From contig CALFSV010000094.1 of assembly GCA_937916485.1 (NCBI GenBank), positions 23,005 through 87,004 on the forward strand: DNA of 64,000 nt, in the 5' to 3' direction. The DNA is from an uncultured Paracoccaceae bacterium. Lineage in GTDB: Bacteria; Pseudomonadota; Alphaproteobacteria; Rhodobacterales; Rhodobacteraceae. The translations under genes and the position numbers were made by a program. The notes beneath the pieces were generated by a model. The model had not been told where the DNA came from, made no database searches, and was given only the letters and a program-made list of their open reading frames with translations. Below, in pieces: positions 1-8,824 of the stretch (position 1 is its first letter; every line of letters begins with the position of its first letter).

Positions 1-1217
1 GCCTGTTCACCTTCATGCCGATGATCCTGAATTTCTATGTCTCGATGACCTCAGGCTCTTCGATTGCCCTGTTCGACCGCCCTTGGGTCGGCTTTGCGAA
101 TTATACCGAGTTGTTCAATTGCGAGACGATCTTTAGCCCCCGCACCTGTTCTAACGCGGGCTACAATTTCTGGACCGGCATGTTCAACACGCTCTGGTTC
201 GTGTTTTTCCAGGTTCCGATCCTTTGCGTCGTCGCCCTCGTCACCGCGCTGGTGGTCAACCAGAACCTCAAGGGACGGGGTTTTTGGCGGGCGATGTTCT
301 TTTATCCCGTCATGCTGTCGCCTGTCGTCATCGCCAATATCTGGAACTGGGTCCTGCACCGCAAAGGCATGCTGAACGAGGTCATCGGCGGCACCAACGA
401 GACCCTGTCGGGGCTGGCGGGGATGACCGGTTTTGACATGGTTGTCACCGTTCTGGTCGCGGTTGTTCTGATGGTGGTCAGTGAACGGGCGCTGCGCGCC
501 TCGGCCGAACCGTCGCTGGGCTGGACGGCGGTCTTTGCCCTGATCTTTGCGGTCCTGTGCGGCTGGTCCAATCCGCTGAGCCTGCTGGGGCTGCCCTCGG
601 GCAGTTTCTGGGTTGGCGTGGCGCTGGGGGGCCTGTTGTGCTGGATCGTTGCCAGCGGACAGACATTTGCCCGCGCGGCCGTCATCGGCTTTGGCATCCT
701 GGCGGTGATCCTGCTTTTGTCGATCCAGTTTGACAGTGTCTTTGACCTGCCCAAGTACCGGCCCAACAACTGGCTTGTGACCCCCAACACCAATTGGCCG
801 TTCTTCTGGCTGATCTTCGTGTTCACCTGGTCGCATATGGGCTTCTATATGCTGATCCTGCTGGCTGGACTCCAGGCGATCCCCCGCGACTTGTACGAGG
901 CCGCCAAAATGGATGCGACACGTCCGATCCGGGCCTTCTGGCGGATCACCCTGCCGCTGGTCATGCCGACCCTCACGGTGGTCATCGTCCTAAGCCTGAT
1001 CCGCAGCTTCCAGATCTTTGACGAGGTTTATCTGCTGACCGGCGGCGGTCCGGGCCGCGAGACCTTCATGATCGTGCAGAACATTTACGAGGTCGGCTTC
1101 ACCAACAACAGCCCCAACTATGGCGAGGCCGCGACCGGCTCTGTCCTGATGGCGCTCGTCATCGCGGTCTTTACCTTCATTCAGCTTTGGCTGACCCGTC
1201 GGCAATCGGAGCTTTAG
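1..1217 (+). CDS. Carbohydrate ABC transporter permease (MalF type), 5' partial
   Basis: Inner-membrane permease of a carbohydrate importer. The reading frame is already open at the window edge, so the true start lies upstream; about 404 residues are visible. The C-terminal third carries the EAA loop (EAAKMDATRPIRAFWRITLP) that docks on the ATPase, followed by the usual last two membrane helices. Unusual: between the segment ending MLNEVIGG and the helix WPFFWLIFVF there are about 115 extra residues with four additional hydrophobic stretches (roughly nt 435-480, 520-560, 607-655, 675-725), where a standard MalF/UgpA-type permease has a short loop. It is followed after 3 nt by the partner permease. 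The periplasmic binding protein is not in the window. Family assignment is firm; substrate is unknown. Confidence 0.9.
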   Translation, partial: LFTFMPMILNFYVSMTSGSSIALFDRPWVGFANYTELFNCETIFSPRTCSNAGYNFWTGMFNTLWFVFFQVPILCVVALVTALVVNQNLKGRGFWRAMFFYPVMLSPVVIANIWNWVLHRKGMLNEVIGGTNETLSGLAGMTGFDMVVTVLVAVVLMVVSERALRASAEPSLGWTAVFALIFAVLCGWSNPLSLLGLPSGSFWVGVALGGLLCWIVASGQTFARAAVIGFGILAVILLLSIQFDSVFDLPKYRPNNWLVTPNTNWPFFWLIFVFTWSHMGFYMLILLAGLQAIPRDLYEAAKMDATRPIRAFWRITLPLVMPTLTVVIVLSLIRSFQIFDEVYLLTGGGPGRETFMIVQNIYEVGFTNNSPNYGEAATGSVLMALVIAVFTFIQLWLTRRQSEL

Positions 1218-1220
1218 GAT

Positions 1221-2303
1221 ATGAGCAGGCTCATCACATTCCTGACCCGAACTCGGGGCAATCCAGACACCGCTCAACGCTTTGGCATCACCGACTTCCT
1301 GGCCTACGGCTATCTGGTGCTGGGTGTGCTGATCATCCTGATACCTGTGATGTGGACATTCCTCAGCTCGCTCAAGCCAGAACGGGCCATCGACGGCTTT
1401 GACACCCGCCTCTTGCCGATCGCCCAGATCGAAGAGGTCGTGGGCGACGAGGGGCTGAAACCGATCTGGGAGTTGGAGAACGAGGACGGGACCGTCAGCC
1501 AGGTCATCAAGATGGGCCCCACCCGCGCCATGACCGATGTGGCAACAGTTGAGGACACCGCTACCGTGTTCCAGGTCCCAAGGGACCAACTAGAACCCGC
1601 CGAAGACATCCGGGTAGCGACCGAGAATTACCTCGACCCGATCCTGAAACGGAACGGGCAGGATAACTTTACCTTCGGCACCTACCTGTTCAACTCGGTC
1701 TTCGTGACGGTCGTGGCCACGCTAATGACCTTGCTCATCAACGCCATGGCCGCCTTTGCCCTGTCGAAATACCAGTTCCGGGGGCGGTTGACCTTTACCC
1801 TGCTGATCGTGGCAACGCTGCTGATCCCGTCGTCGATCATCCTTGTTTCGCTTTTCTTTGTCGTCTGGTCCTTTGGCATCTTCGGATCGCTTTGGGGGGT
1901 CATCATCCCGGCAGCCGCAACACCGACCGGGGTGTTTCTGCTGCGCCAGTACATGCTGACCATCCCCGACGAGCTGCTGGAGGCCGCCCGCATGGATGCC
2001 GCCAGCGAATGGCGAATCTTCTGGCGCATCATCATTCCACTGTCGCTGCCCGCCCTCAGTGTTCTGGCCATCCTCAGCGTCATCTGGCGATGGAACGACT
2101 TCCTCTGGCCGATGATCGTGCTGATCTCTGACCCTGCCAAGCACACCCTCCAATTGGGCCTGACCCAATACGCGGGCGAGTTTGACAGCGACTTCCATTA
2201 CATCCTGGCGATGACTGTCGTCTCGCTTATTCCCATCACCCTGGTGTTCGTGTGGCTGCAACGCTTCATCACCACCGGCATTGCGACTACTGGCCTCAAA
2301 TGA
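1221..2303 (+). CDS. Carbohydrate ABC transporter permease (MalG type)
   Basis: Second inner-membrane permease of the importer, 360 residues against about 280 for most MalG homologues. A first helix lies at residues 30-50, and the EAA loop (EAARMDAASEWRIFWRIIIPL) at about 255-275. The extra length is a hydrophilic, acidic stretch (about residues 60-130) between helix 1 and helix 2, on the predicted periplasmic side, followed by the usual NSVFVTVVATL helix start. The ATG follows an AGGAT just after the upstream stop. The 3' end overlaps the ATPase start (ATGA). The first permease also carries an insertion, so the two may form an enlarged periplasmic or membrane surface; that is inference. Confidence 0.92.
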   Translation: MSRLITFLTRTRGNPDTAQRFGITDFLAYGYLVLGVLIILIPVMWTFLSSLKPERAIDGFDTRLLPIAQIEEVVGDEGLKPIWELENEDGTVSQVIKMGPTRAMTDVATVEDTATVFQVPRDQLEPAEDIRVATENYLDPILKRNGQDNFTFGTYLFNSVFVTVVATLMTLLINAMAAFALSKYQFRGRLTFTLLIVATLLIPSSIILVSLFFVVWSFGIFGSLWGVIIPAAATPTGVFLLRQYMLTIPDELLEAARMDAASEWRIFWRIIIPLSLPALSVLAILSVIWRWNDFLWPMIVLISDPAKHTLQLGLTQYAGEFDSDFHYILAMTVVSLIPITLVFVWLQRFITTGIATTGLK

Positions 2304-3379
2304 CAGCCGAACACGCCCTACAGCTCAAGCAGATCCACAAATCCTTTGGCCCTGTCGATGTCATCCACGGCATTGATCTGGAAATCGAAGAGGGGGAGTT
2401 CGTCGTCTTTGTCGGCCCCTCCGGATGCGGCAAATCCACCCTTTTGCGCCTGATCGCAGGCCTTGATGATCCCACATCGGGGGACATCATGCTCAAGGAT
2501 CGGCGCGTCAATTCGGTGCCAGCCTCTGAACGAGGGCTGTCGATGGTGTTCCAGTCCTACGCCCTGTATCCGCATATGTCGGTCCGCTCGAACCTGTCGT
2601 TCGGGCTGGAAAACTTCCGGATGCCGCTGGCCGAGATCAATCGCCGGGTGAATGACGCGGCCAAACTGTTGCAGATCGAACAGTTGCTGGACCGTCGCCC
2701 CGGCCAGCTGTCGGGCGGGCAACGCCAGCGCGTCGCCATCGGTCGGGCCATCGTGCGCGAGCCTGTCATTTTCCTCTTTGACGAACCGCTGTCCAACCTC
2801 GATGCCGAATTGCGCCTGCAAATGCGGGTCGAGATTTCGAACCTGCACGCCGAGCTTGGCAATACCATGATCTACGTCACCCACGACCAGATCGAGGCGA
2901 TGACGATGGCTGACCGCATCGTCGTCCTGCGCGGTGGACGGATTGAGCAGGTGGGCAAACCGCTGGACCTCTATAACACCCCAGCCAACAAGTTCGTGGC
3001 CGGCTTTATCGGTGCGCCCCAGATGAACTTTCTGGCCGGCAAGCTAGAGGGCAAGACCCTGACCCTCGATTGTGGCCTGACCCGCGAGGTGCCGGTGACT
3101 GAGGCCGTCACGATGCCCGTCACCATGGGGATCCGACCCGAGACGATCGGTGTGTCGCTGGATGGCGAAGGCGACATGACCGTCGCGGTGCAGAACTTTG
3201 AGCAATTGGGCTCGGTCACCTATATCTACTGCGCATTCCCGAATGGAGAGACGCTGACGGTCCAGATCGCCCGGCAGATCCCGCTAAAGCGTGGCCAGAC
3301 CATCGGCGTGACATTCGAAACCGGGTCCTTCCATATCTTTGGGGGCGAGGGGGACAAGGCCATCCCTCTGGACGTCTGA
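2300..3379 (+). CDS. ABC transporter ATP-binding protein (MalK/UgpC type)
   Basis: Cytoplasmic ATPase energising the two preceding permeases, 359 residues, the normal MalK/UgpC length. Walker A GPSGCGKST at residues 39-47, signature LSGGQRQRVAIG, Walker B FLFDEPLSNLD and the switch histidine in YVTHDQ are all present. After about residue 235 comes the C-terminal OB-fold regulatory domain typical of sugar importers. The chosen ATG overlaps the permease stop as ATGA. An open frame extends 48 nt further upstream inside the permease gene but adds no recognisable sequence. The stop overlaps the next start (TGATG), so translation is probably coupled through the operon. Confidence 0.95.
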   Translation: MTAEHALQLKQIHKSFGPVDVIHGIDLEIEEGEFVVFVGPSGCGKSTLLRLIAGLDDPTSGDIMLKDRRVNSVPASERGLSMVFQSYALYPHMSVRSNLSFGLENFRMPLAEINRRVNDAAKLLQIEQLLDRRPGQLSGGQRQRVAIGRAIVREPVIFLFDEPLSNLDAELRLQMRVEISNLHAELGNTMIYVTHDQIEAMTMADRIVVLRGGRIEQVGKPLDLYNTPANKFVAGFIGAPQMNFLAGKLEGKTLTLDCGLTREVPVTEAVTMPVTMGIRPETIGVSLDGEGDMTVAVQNFEQLGSVTYIYCAFPNGETLTVQIARQIPLKRGQTIGVTFETGSFHIFGGEGDKAIPLDV

Positions 3380-4398
3380 TGCGCGCCGCCATGATCGGGC
3401 TTGGCATGGTGTCGCGGACCTATGCCGACGCCTTTGCAAACTCTGACCGGGTCAGCCTGACACGCGTCTATTCCCGCAGCGCCGAGGGGCGGGCGGCCTT
3501 TCTGGCGGCGCACCCGGCCCTCGGGGCGCGCGCCGCTGAGAGTATTGCGGAAATCGCCAGCGATCCGGACATCGACTTTGTCGTCCTGACCACGCCGCCC
3601 AACGCCCGACGCGACATCGTGGCCGCGTTGGCAGAGGCGGGCAAACCCATCCTGATGGAAAAACCTGTGGAACGGACGCTCGAGGGCGCGACCGAGCTTG
3701 TGACCCTGTGCGAGGCAGCAGGCGTGCCCCTTGGCATCGTGCTGCAACACCGCGCCCGCCCTATCGTGGCGGACCTGCGGGACCGGCTTGCGGGCCTTGG
3801 CCCCCTTGTGGCGGTTGAGGTCAATGTGCCCTGGTGGCGCCCCCAGTCGTACTATGACGAGCCCGGGCGGGGCACCTATGCCCGTGACGGCGGCGGGGTG
3901 CTGATCAGTCAGGCGATCCATACGATGGACCTCATGCTCTCCCTGACCGGCCCTGTGGCCGAAGTCACTGCCATGTGCGCCACGACAGGTTTCCACAAAA
4001 TGGAAGCCGAGGATTACGTCGTCGCCGGCATGACCTTTGCCAATGGCGCCGTGGGACAACTTTTCGCCACCACCGCCAACTTCCCCGGCGAGGGCGAGAC
4101 GATCACCCTGCACTGCCGCACCGGATCGGCCCGACTGGCCGCCGGTGTCTTGCGGATCGACCGGCAGGATGGCACCTCCGAGACATTGGGACAGGCGGCC
4201 AGTTCGGGCGCGGGGGCTGATCCGATGGCCTTTACCAGCGACTGGCACCGCTTTGTCATCGAAGATTTCGCCAGCGCAATGGCCGATCGCCGCCCCCCCC
4301 TTGTACCGGGCCGCACGGCGCTGGAGGTTCACAAACTGATTGCCGCAATCGAGCAGGCCGGAGCTACCGGCCAGCGCGTGGCACTAAAGGAGCTTTGA
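3379..4398 (+). CDS. Gfo/Idh/MocA family oxidoreductase 1
   Basis: NAD(P)-dependent sugar or cyclitol dehydrogenase of 339 residues. The N-terminal Rossmann motif reads MIGLGMVSRTYADAF. The family's EKP motif, whose lysine is catalytic, is present as MEKPVERT at about residue 94. The C-terminal half is the mixed alpha/beta substrate domain, with HTMDL probably supplying the catalytic histidine. It is the first of three paralogous dehydrogenases in a row, all translationally coupled to the ABC transporter, so it probably oxidises the imported sugar or a derivative. The exact substrate cannot be read from sequence. Confidence 0.9.
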   Translation: MRAAMIGLGMVSRTYADAFANSDRVSLTRVYSRSAEGRAAFLAAHPALGARAAESIAEIASDPDIDFVVLTTPPNARRDIVAALAEAGKPILMEKPVERTLEGATELVTLCEAAGVPLGIVLQHRARPIVADLRDRLAGLGPLVAVEVNVPWWRPQSYYDEPGRGTYARDGGGVLISQAIHTMDLMLSLTGPVAEVTAMCATTGFHKMEAEDYVVAGMTFANGAVGQLFATTANFPGEGETITLHCRTGSARLAAGVLRIDRQDGTSETLGQAASSGAGADPMAFTSDWHRFVIEDFASAMADRRPPLVPGRTALEVHKLIAAIEQAGATGQRVALKEL

Positions 4399-4399
4399 C

Positions 4400-5404
4400 G
4401 TGACATTCAAACTTGGGGTCATCGGGATCGACCATGGCCATATCTTTGGCATGCTTGGAAATATGGTCGCGCAGGGATGTACCTGCGACGCCTATTGGAC
4501 GGACGGCCCCGCCGTGACCGAGACCAAGTTCCGCGAGGTCTTTCCCCACCTGACCAAGGCCGACGACCGCCGTCGCATACTGGATGACCCGGCGATCAAG
4601 ATGGTCCTGATCTCGGCCGTCCCGGCGGACCGCGCCAAATTCGCCATCGAGGCGATGGAGGCGGGAAAGGACGTCATGGTCGACAAACCCGGCTGCACGA
4701 CGCTCGAACAGCTTGCCGCCATCCGCGAGGTGCAGGCCCGCACGGGGCGCATCTGGACCGTCAACTTTTCCGAACGGTTCGAGGTGCCCGCCGTCACCAA
4801 GGCCGAAGAGCTGGTCTTTGGCGGCGCCATCGGTCGCGTCATCCAGACTGTTGGACTTGGCCCCCACAAACAGAACCTCAAGACCCGGCCCGACTGGTTC
4901 TTTGACCCGACCCGCTTTGGCGGCATCCTATGCGACATAGGCTCCCACCAGATCGACCAGTTCCTGCATTTTACCGGCTCGACCACGGCAACCGTCGCCC
5001 ATGCGCTGGTCGAGAATACGACAATGCCCGACCACCCCGGCTTTCAGGACTTTGGCGAGATTGTCCTGCGCTCGGACAAGGGCCACGGCTATGTGCGGGT
5101 CGACTGGTTCACCCCGAACGGCCTGCCCACATGGGGCGACGGACGGTTGTTCATCCAAGGCACCGAGGGCCAGATAGAGCTGCGCAAATACACCGACATC
5201 GGGCGCGCCCATGTCACCAACAACCTGTTCCTTGTGAACGGGGGCAAGAACGAGCTGATCCCCTGCGAGGATGCGGGCCTGCCCTACTTCCCCCGGTTGG
5301 CTGCCGATGTTGAGGACCGGACGGAAACTGCAGTGGGCCAGACCCACACATTCACCACCACCGAACTTGCCATTCAGGCACAGATGAAAGCCGACGGGAA
5401 ATGA
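4400..5404 (+). CDS. Gfo/Idh/MocA family oxidoreductase 2
   Basis: Second NAD(P)-dependent oxidoreductase of the operon, 334 residues. The start is a GTG with a good ribosome site (AAGGAG, 9 nt upstream), giving MTFKLGVIGIDHGH. The nucleotide-binding turn is atypical (GVIGIDHGHIFG rather than GxGxxG), and the catalytic motif is DKP (VDKPGCTT) instead of EKP; both are seen in some branches of the family. DIGSHQIDQFL supplies the conserved histidine. It overlaps the next gene by ATGA. It probably acts on the same carbohydrate route as its two neighbours, for example in an oxidation/reduction pair. Confidence 0.88.
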   Translation: MTFKLGVIGIDHGHIFGMLGNMVAQGCTCDAYWTDGPAVTETKFREVFPHLTKADDRRRILDDPAIKMVLISAVPADRAKFAIEAMEAGKDVMVDKPGCTTLEQLAAIREVQARTGRIWTVNFSERFEVPAVTKAEELVFGGAIGRVIQTVGLGPHKQNLKTRPDWFFDPTRFGGILCDIGSHQIDQFLHFTGSTTATVAHALVENTTMPDHPGFQDFGEIVLRSDKGHGYVRVDWFTPNGLPTWGDGRLFIQGTEGQIELRKYTDIGRAHVTNNLFLVNGGKNELIPCEDAGLPYFPRLAADVEDRTETAVGQTHTFTTTELAIQAQMKADGK

Positions 5405-6459
5405 CACATAGCGTTTGCATCGTGGGGGCAGGCATCGGGGCTGCCCATCTGGCAGGCTTTGCCCAGTTGCCGGACCTCTTCACCGTTCATTCGATCTGCG
5501 ATCTGGACGAGGCGCGGGGCAAGGCGCTCGCCGCCACCCAGCCCGGCGTCGGCTTTACCACCGATCTGGCCGGGGTTCTGGCGAACCCCGCGATCGACTT
5601 CGTCGACATCTGCCTGCCGCCACACCTGCATTTCAAGGTCTGTATGCAGGCGCTTGAGGCCGGCAAGAAGGTCATCTGCGAAAAGCCCCTTGTCGGGTCG
5701 CTGGCCGAGGCTGACCAGCTTGCCGCCAAACTTGCCGAGACAGGCGGGTTTCTGTCGCCCGTCTTTCAATACCGGTTCGGGCTGGGCATGTCGCAGCTTC
5801 AGGCCCTGATGGCCGCGGGTCTGGCCGGTCGGCCCTATGTCGGCACGCTCGAAACCCATTGGGACAGGCCAGCCAGCTATTACGACATCCCCTGGCGTGG
5901 CACCTGGGCTGGTGAACAGGGCGGCGCCCTTCTGGGCCATGCGATCCATATCCACGACCTGCTGCCCGCCGTCCTTGGGCCGGTCGCGTCGGTCTATGCC
6001 GATGTCGCCACACGGGTGAATGACATCGAGGTCGAGGATTGCGCCGCCCTGAGCATCAGGATGGAAAGCGGGGCGCTTGTCACCTCCTCCGTGACCCTGG
6101 GCTGCGCCGAGAACATCAGCCGGATGCGCCTGATGTTTGAGGGGTTCACGGTCGAATCCGATCACGCCCCCTATTCGCTGGCGGAAAAAGGCTGGCGCTT
6201 TGTCGCCCGTGCGCCCACCACCCAAAGTCAGATCGACGCGGTTCTGGCGACCGTGGAAAACCCGCCCATCGGCTACGCCGGCATGTTCACCGCCATAGCC
6301 AAGGCACTGACGGGTGCGGACAGTGCCTATGTCACCTTGCAGGACGGGCGCAGGTCGCTCGAGTTCGTGACGGCCGTCTATGCCTCTGCCCGCGCGGGAC
6401 AAGCCGTCGCGCTGCCGCTGACATCGGATCACCCGATGTATGGTGGCTGGATGCCATGA
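5401..6459 (+). CDS. Gfo/Idh/MocA family oxidoreductase 3
   Basis: Third dehydrogenase of the set, 352 residues. N-terminal dinucleotide fold GAGIGAAHLAGF, catalytic CEKPLVGS at about residue 95, and a histidine-containing helix GHAIHIHDLLP in the substrate domain. It is no more alike to the other two than typical family members are, so this is not a recent tandem duplication. Its start overlaps the previous stop. Three different Gfo/Idh/MocA enzymes behind one importer suggest sequential oxidation, epimerisation through a keto intermediate, or a broad substrate range. This is inference from context. Confidence 0.9.
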   Translation: MTHSVCIVGAGIGAAHLAGFAQLPDLFTVHSICDLDEARGKALAATQPGVGFTTDLAGVLANPAIDFVDICLPPHLHFKVCMQALEAGKKVICEKPLVGSLAEADQLAAKLAETGGFLSPVFQYRFGLGMSQLQALMAAGLAGRPYVGTLETHWDRPASYYDIPWRGTWAGEQGGALLGHAIHIHDLLPAVLGPVASVYADVATRVNDIEVEDCAALSIRMESGALVTSSVTLGCAENISRMRLMFEGFTVESDHAPYSLAEKGWRFVARAPTTQSQIDAVLATVENPPIGYAGMFTAIAKALTGADSAYVTLQDGRRSLEFVTAVYASARAGQAVALPLTSDHPMYGGWMP

Positions 6460-6490
6460 CGCCCACAGGGCCAAGGCGCGGACGCTTGTC

Positions 6491-7645
6491 ATGACCCCCC
6501 CGGCTGATGCTATGGCCGAGGGGTTTTCCTTGGCCTCCCTGATACCGCCGGGCCAAAGGCTGACATCAAAGCTGCGCACCCAGTTGCAAGGCCAATGGCG
6601 GTCAACCCTGGCAGAGCATCTCTACGGAGACATCCCGCCACCGCCGCAAAGGATGACGGTCGAGCGGCTGCCCCTGCCCGACAGAGGGGCCGAGCATCTG
6701 CGCCTGACTTTCCAACAGGACGACCGCCAGTTCAGCGTCGATGCCGCGCTTTGGCTGCCCCAAGACCATAGCGGCCCCCTGCCCCTGATCTGCGGGCTGG
6801 ATTTTGTTGGCCCGGCAGGGGTGCTCCTGTCCGAGGCCTTCCCGCTTGATCCTGCGGCCACGATATACACCCGGCCCGAACTCGGGGCCGATGGGACAAT
6901 GACCAATACGCTGCGCGGCACCTCGGCCTACCGCTGGCCGATCCCCCTGCTGTGCGAGGCGGGCTATGCCGTGCTGGTCAGCTCTTACGGATCCTGGGCG
7001 CAAGACTGTGCGGAACGGTGGCAGGGCCACGGGGTGGCGCCCCTGATGGGAACCGACGACAGGGCAAGGGCCTTGTCCTTATGGGCCTGGGCATACCTCC
7101 GGCTTCTGGATGCGGCCGCCACCCTGCCCGAGGTGGACGGGTCGCGGATGGCGGTGGCGGGCCATTCCCGGCTGGGCAAAGCTGCACTTTGGGCAGCGGC
7201 GAACGATTCACGGATCCGGGCGGTCTTTGCCAACCAATCGGGGTGCGGCGGGGCTGCCCCTGCCCGGCACCGGGTCGGTGAAACGCTCGCCCAGATGGAG
7301 GCGGACTACCCGCACTGGACGCGGCCCGGCAACGGCCAGACAGCGGCGGATGACCTGCCCTTTGACCAGCACATGCTGCTGGCCAGCATCGCGCCCAGAG
7401 CGGTCTACCTTGCCTGTGCCGAAGATGACCTCTGGGCAGACCCGGTGGGCAGCTATGAAGCGCTTTGCTGCGCCTCAACAGTTTGGGGGATCGAGGATTC
7501 CTGGCCCCATGCCGCCGCGATGTGGAGCGGGAAGCGACCCGTGGTGAAGGGTGCGCTTGGGTACCACCTGCGGCCCGGCGGGCATGACCTCTTGCCACTG
7601 GACTGGCGGCAGGCGCTGGCGTTTCTGTCCGGGCAAATGGGCTGA
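6491..7645 (+). CDS. CE15-like carbohydrate esterase (alpha/beta hydrolase)
   Basis: Alpha/beta hydrolase of 384 residues resembling bacterial glucuronoyl or acetylxylan esterases. The nucleophile elbow GHSRLGKAALWA carries the predicted catalytic serine, a basic RxGK signature follows it as in CE15, and GGHDLLPLDW near the C-terminus supplies the likely histidine. No signal peptide is visible from this start or from the open frame that continues upstream to 6440 inside the previous gene. The enzyme is therefore predicted cytoplasmic, unlike the secreted plant-wall esterases. It closes the carbohydrate operon, so it may de-esterify an imported sugar or uronate ester. The exact ester is unknown; assignment below the superfamily level is moderate. 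Confidence 0.72.
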   Translation: MTPPADAMAEGFSLASLIPPGQRLTSKLRTQLQGQWRSTLAEHLYGDIPPPPQRMTVERLPLPDRGAEHLRLTFQQDDRQFSVDAALWLPQDHSGPLPLICGLDFVGPAGVLLSEAFPLDPAATIYTRPELGADGTMTNTLRGTSAYRWPIPLLCEAGYAVLVSSYGSWAQDCAERWQGHGVAPLMGTDDRARALSLWAWAYLRLLDAAATLPEVDGSRMAVAGHSRLGKAALWAAANDSRIRAVFANQSGCGGAAPARHRVGETLAQMEADYPHWTRPGNGQTAADDLPFDQHMLLASIAPRAVYLACAEDDLWADPVGSYEALCCASTVWGIEDSWPHAAAMWSGKRPVVKGALGYHLRPGGHDLLPLDWRQALAFLSGQMG

Positions 7646-7661
7646 CCGGCGGAACGGCCGA

Positions 7662-8708
7662 TCAGGGCATGGCGACGGGCGTCCAGATCACGTCATCAAT
7701 CCGGGGGGCGCCGGTGGCCAGCATCACCAACCGGTCAAAGCCAAGGGCAATACCTGAGGCCGGGGGCATATGGGACAAGGCCGCCAGAAAGTCCTCGTCC
7801 AGCGGATAGCGCTGGCCATAGACCCGCTCCATCTCAGCCATCTCGGCGGTAAAGCGGCGGCGCTGTTCGGCGGGGTTGGTCAACTCGCCAAATCCGTTCG
7901 CCAGTTCAACGCCACAGGCATAAAGCTCAAACCGTTCAGCCACCCGGGGGTCGTCTGCGGAGGGGCGGGCAAGGGCGGCCTCGGCCACCGGATAGCGGTC
8001 AAGGATGGTCATGCGGCGCTGGCCCAGATGCGGCTCAACCAGGGTGACAAGGACAGCGGACATCATATCGGACCAGGTATCGTCGGATGCGACACGCAGA
8101 CCTAGGGCCTGCATCTGGCCGCGCAGGGCAGCGGCATCCGGGCGGCCCACGGCATCCATGGTCGCCAGGAGGTCTATACCGGCAAATCGGGTAAAGGCCT
8201 CCGCCACGCTCAGACGTTCGGGAGGGGCAAAGGGATCGCAGATCCGGTCGCGATAGCGCAGCAGTGGGGATCCCGCCGCGCGGGCCGACAGGGCCAAAAG
8301 GGCGGCGCAATCCTCCATCAGGACAGTGTAGTCAGTGGCGGTGCGATACCATTCCAGCATGGTAAACTCGGGGCTGTGCAGCCCCCCCCGCTCGCGGTTG
8401 CGCCAGACATGGGCGAAGGCGGCAATCCGGGTTTCGCCCGCTGCCAAAAGCTTTTTCATCGCAAACTCGGGCGAGGTATGCAGATACATCGGATGCGGCT
8501 GGCCATCCTCTGACAGGGCCTGGGTGGAAAAGGCATGCAAATGCGCCTCGTTCCCCGGCGACACCTGCAGCGCGACCGGATCAACCTCCACAAACCCCTC
8601 GGCCGCCATCCACGCCCGGACCTGCGCCTGAATGCGGTTTCGGGCCAGTAAAAGGGGACGGCGGTCGGCATGGCGGCTCTTGTCCCACCAAGGCGTCGTT
8701 GAGGTCAT
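7662..8708 (-). CDS. epmA: EF-P lysine lysyltransferase EpmA (PoxA/GenX)
   Basis: Class II lysyl-tRNA-synthetase paralogue without the anticodon-binding domain, 348 residues. It attaches (R)-beta-lysine to a lysine of elongation factor P. Class II motif 2 is seen around FAHVWRNRERGGLHSPEFTMLEWYR, and motif 3 near the C-terminus (SGIALGFDRLVMLATGAP). It is divergent from efp with 116 bp between the two starts, which strongly supports the assignment. EpmB, the 2,3-aminomutase that makes beta-lysine in the known pathway, is not encoded nearby. Confidence 0.93.
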   Translation of the reverse strand: MTSTTPWWDKSRHADRRPLLLARNRIQAQVRAWMAAEGFVEVDPVALQVSPGNEAHLHAFSTQALSEDGQPHPMYLHTSPEFAMKKLLAAGETRIAAFAHVWRNRERGGLHSPEFTMLEWYRTATDYTVLMEDCAALLALSARAAGSPLLRYRDRICDPFAPPERLSVAEAFTRFAGIDLLATMDAVGRPDAAALRGQMQALGLRVASDDTWSDMMSAVLVTLVEPHLGQRRMTILDRYPVAEAALARPSADDPRVAERFELYACGVELANGFGELTNPAEQRRRFTAEMAEMERVYGQRYPLDEDFLAALSHMPPASGIALGFDRLVMLATGAPRIDDVIWTPVAMP

Positions 8709-8781
8709 GCGGCGCGTTCTTTCGTCTGGAGATTTCGGCCAAGATGGGTTAGGGGCATCGGCTGAAAGAAGACCCTTCGGA

Positions 8782-8797
8782 CCGGTGATTGCACCGG
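8782..8797 (+). promoter_or_regulatory. Small hairpin in the efp leader
   Basis: Perfect 6-bp inverted repeat CCGGTG-ATTG-CACCGG just upstream of the efp ribosome site (AAGGA at 8813-8817). It lies in the 116-bp divergent epmA/efp promoter region. Function is unknown; it could be a leader hairpin or part of an operator, or be fortuitous in GC-rich DNA. Confidence 0.3.
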
Positions 8798-8824
8798 ACC
8801 ATCGGCCAGCACAAGGATACCTTC

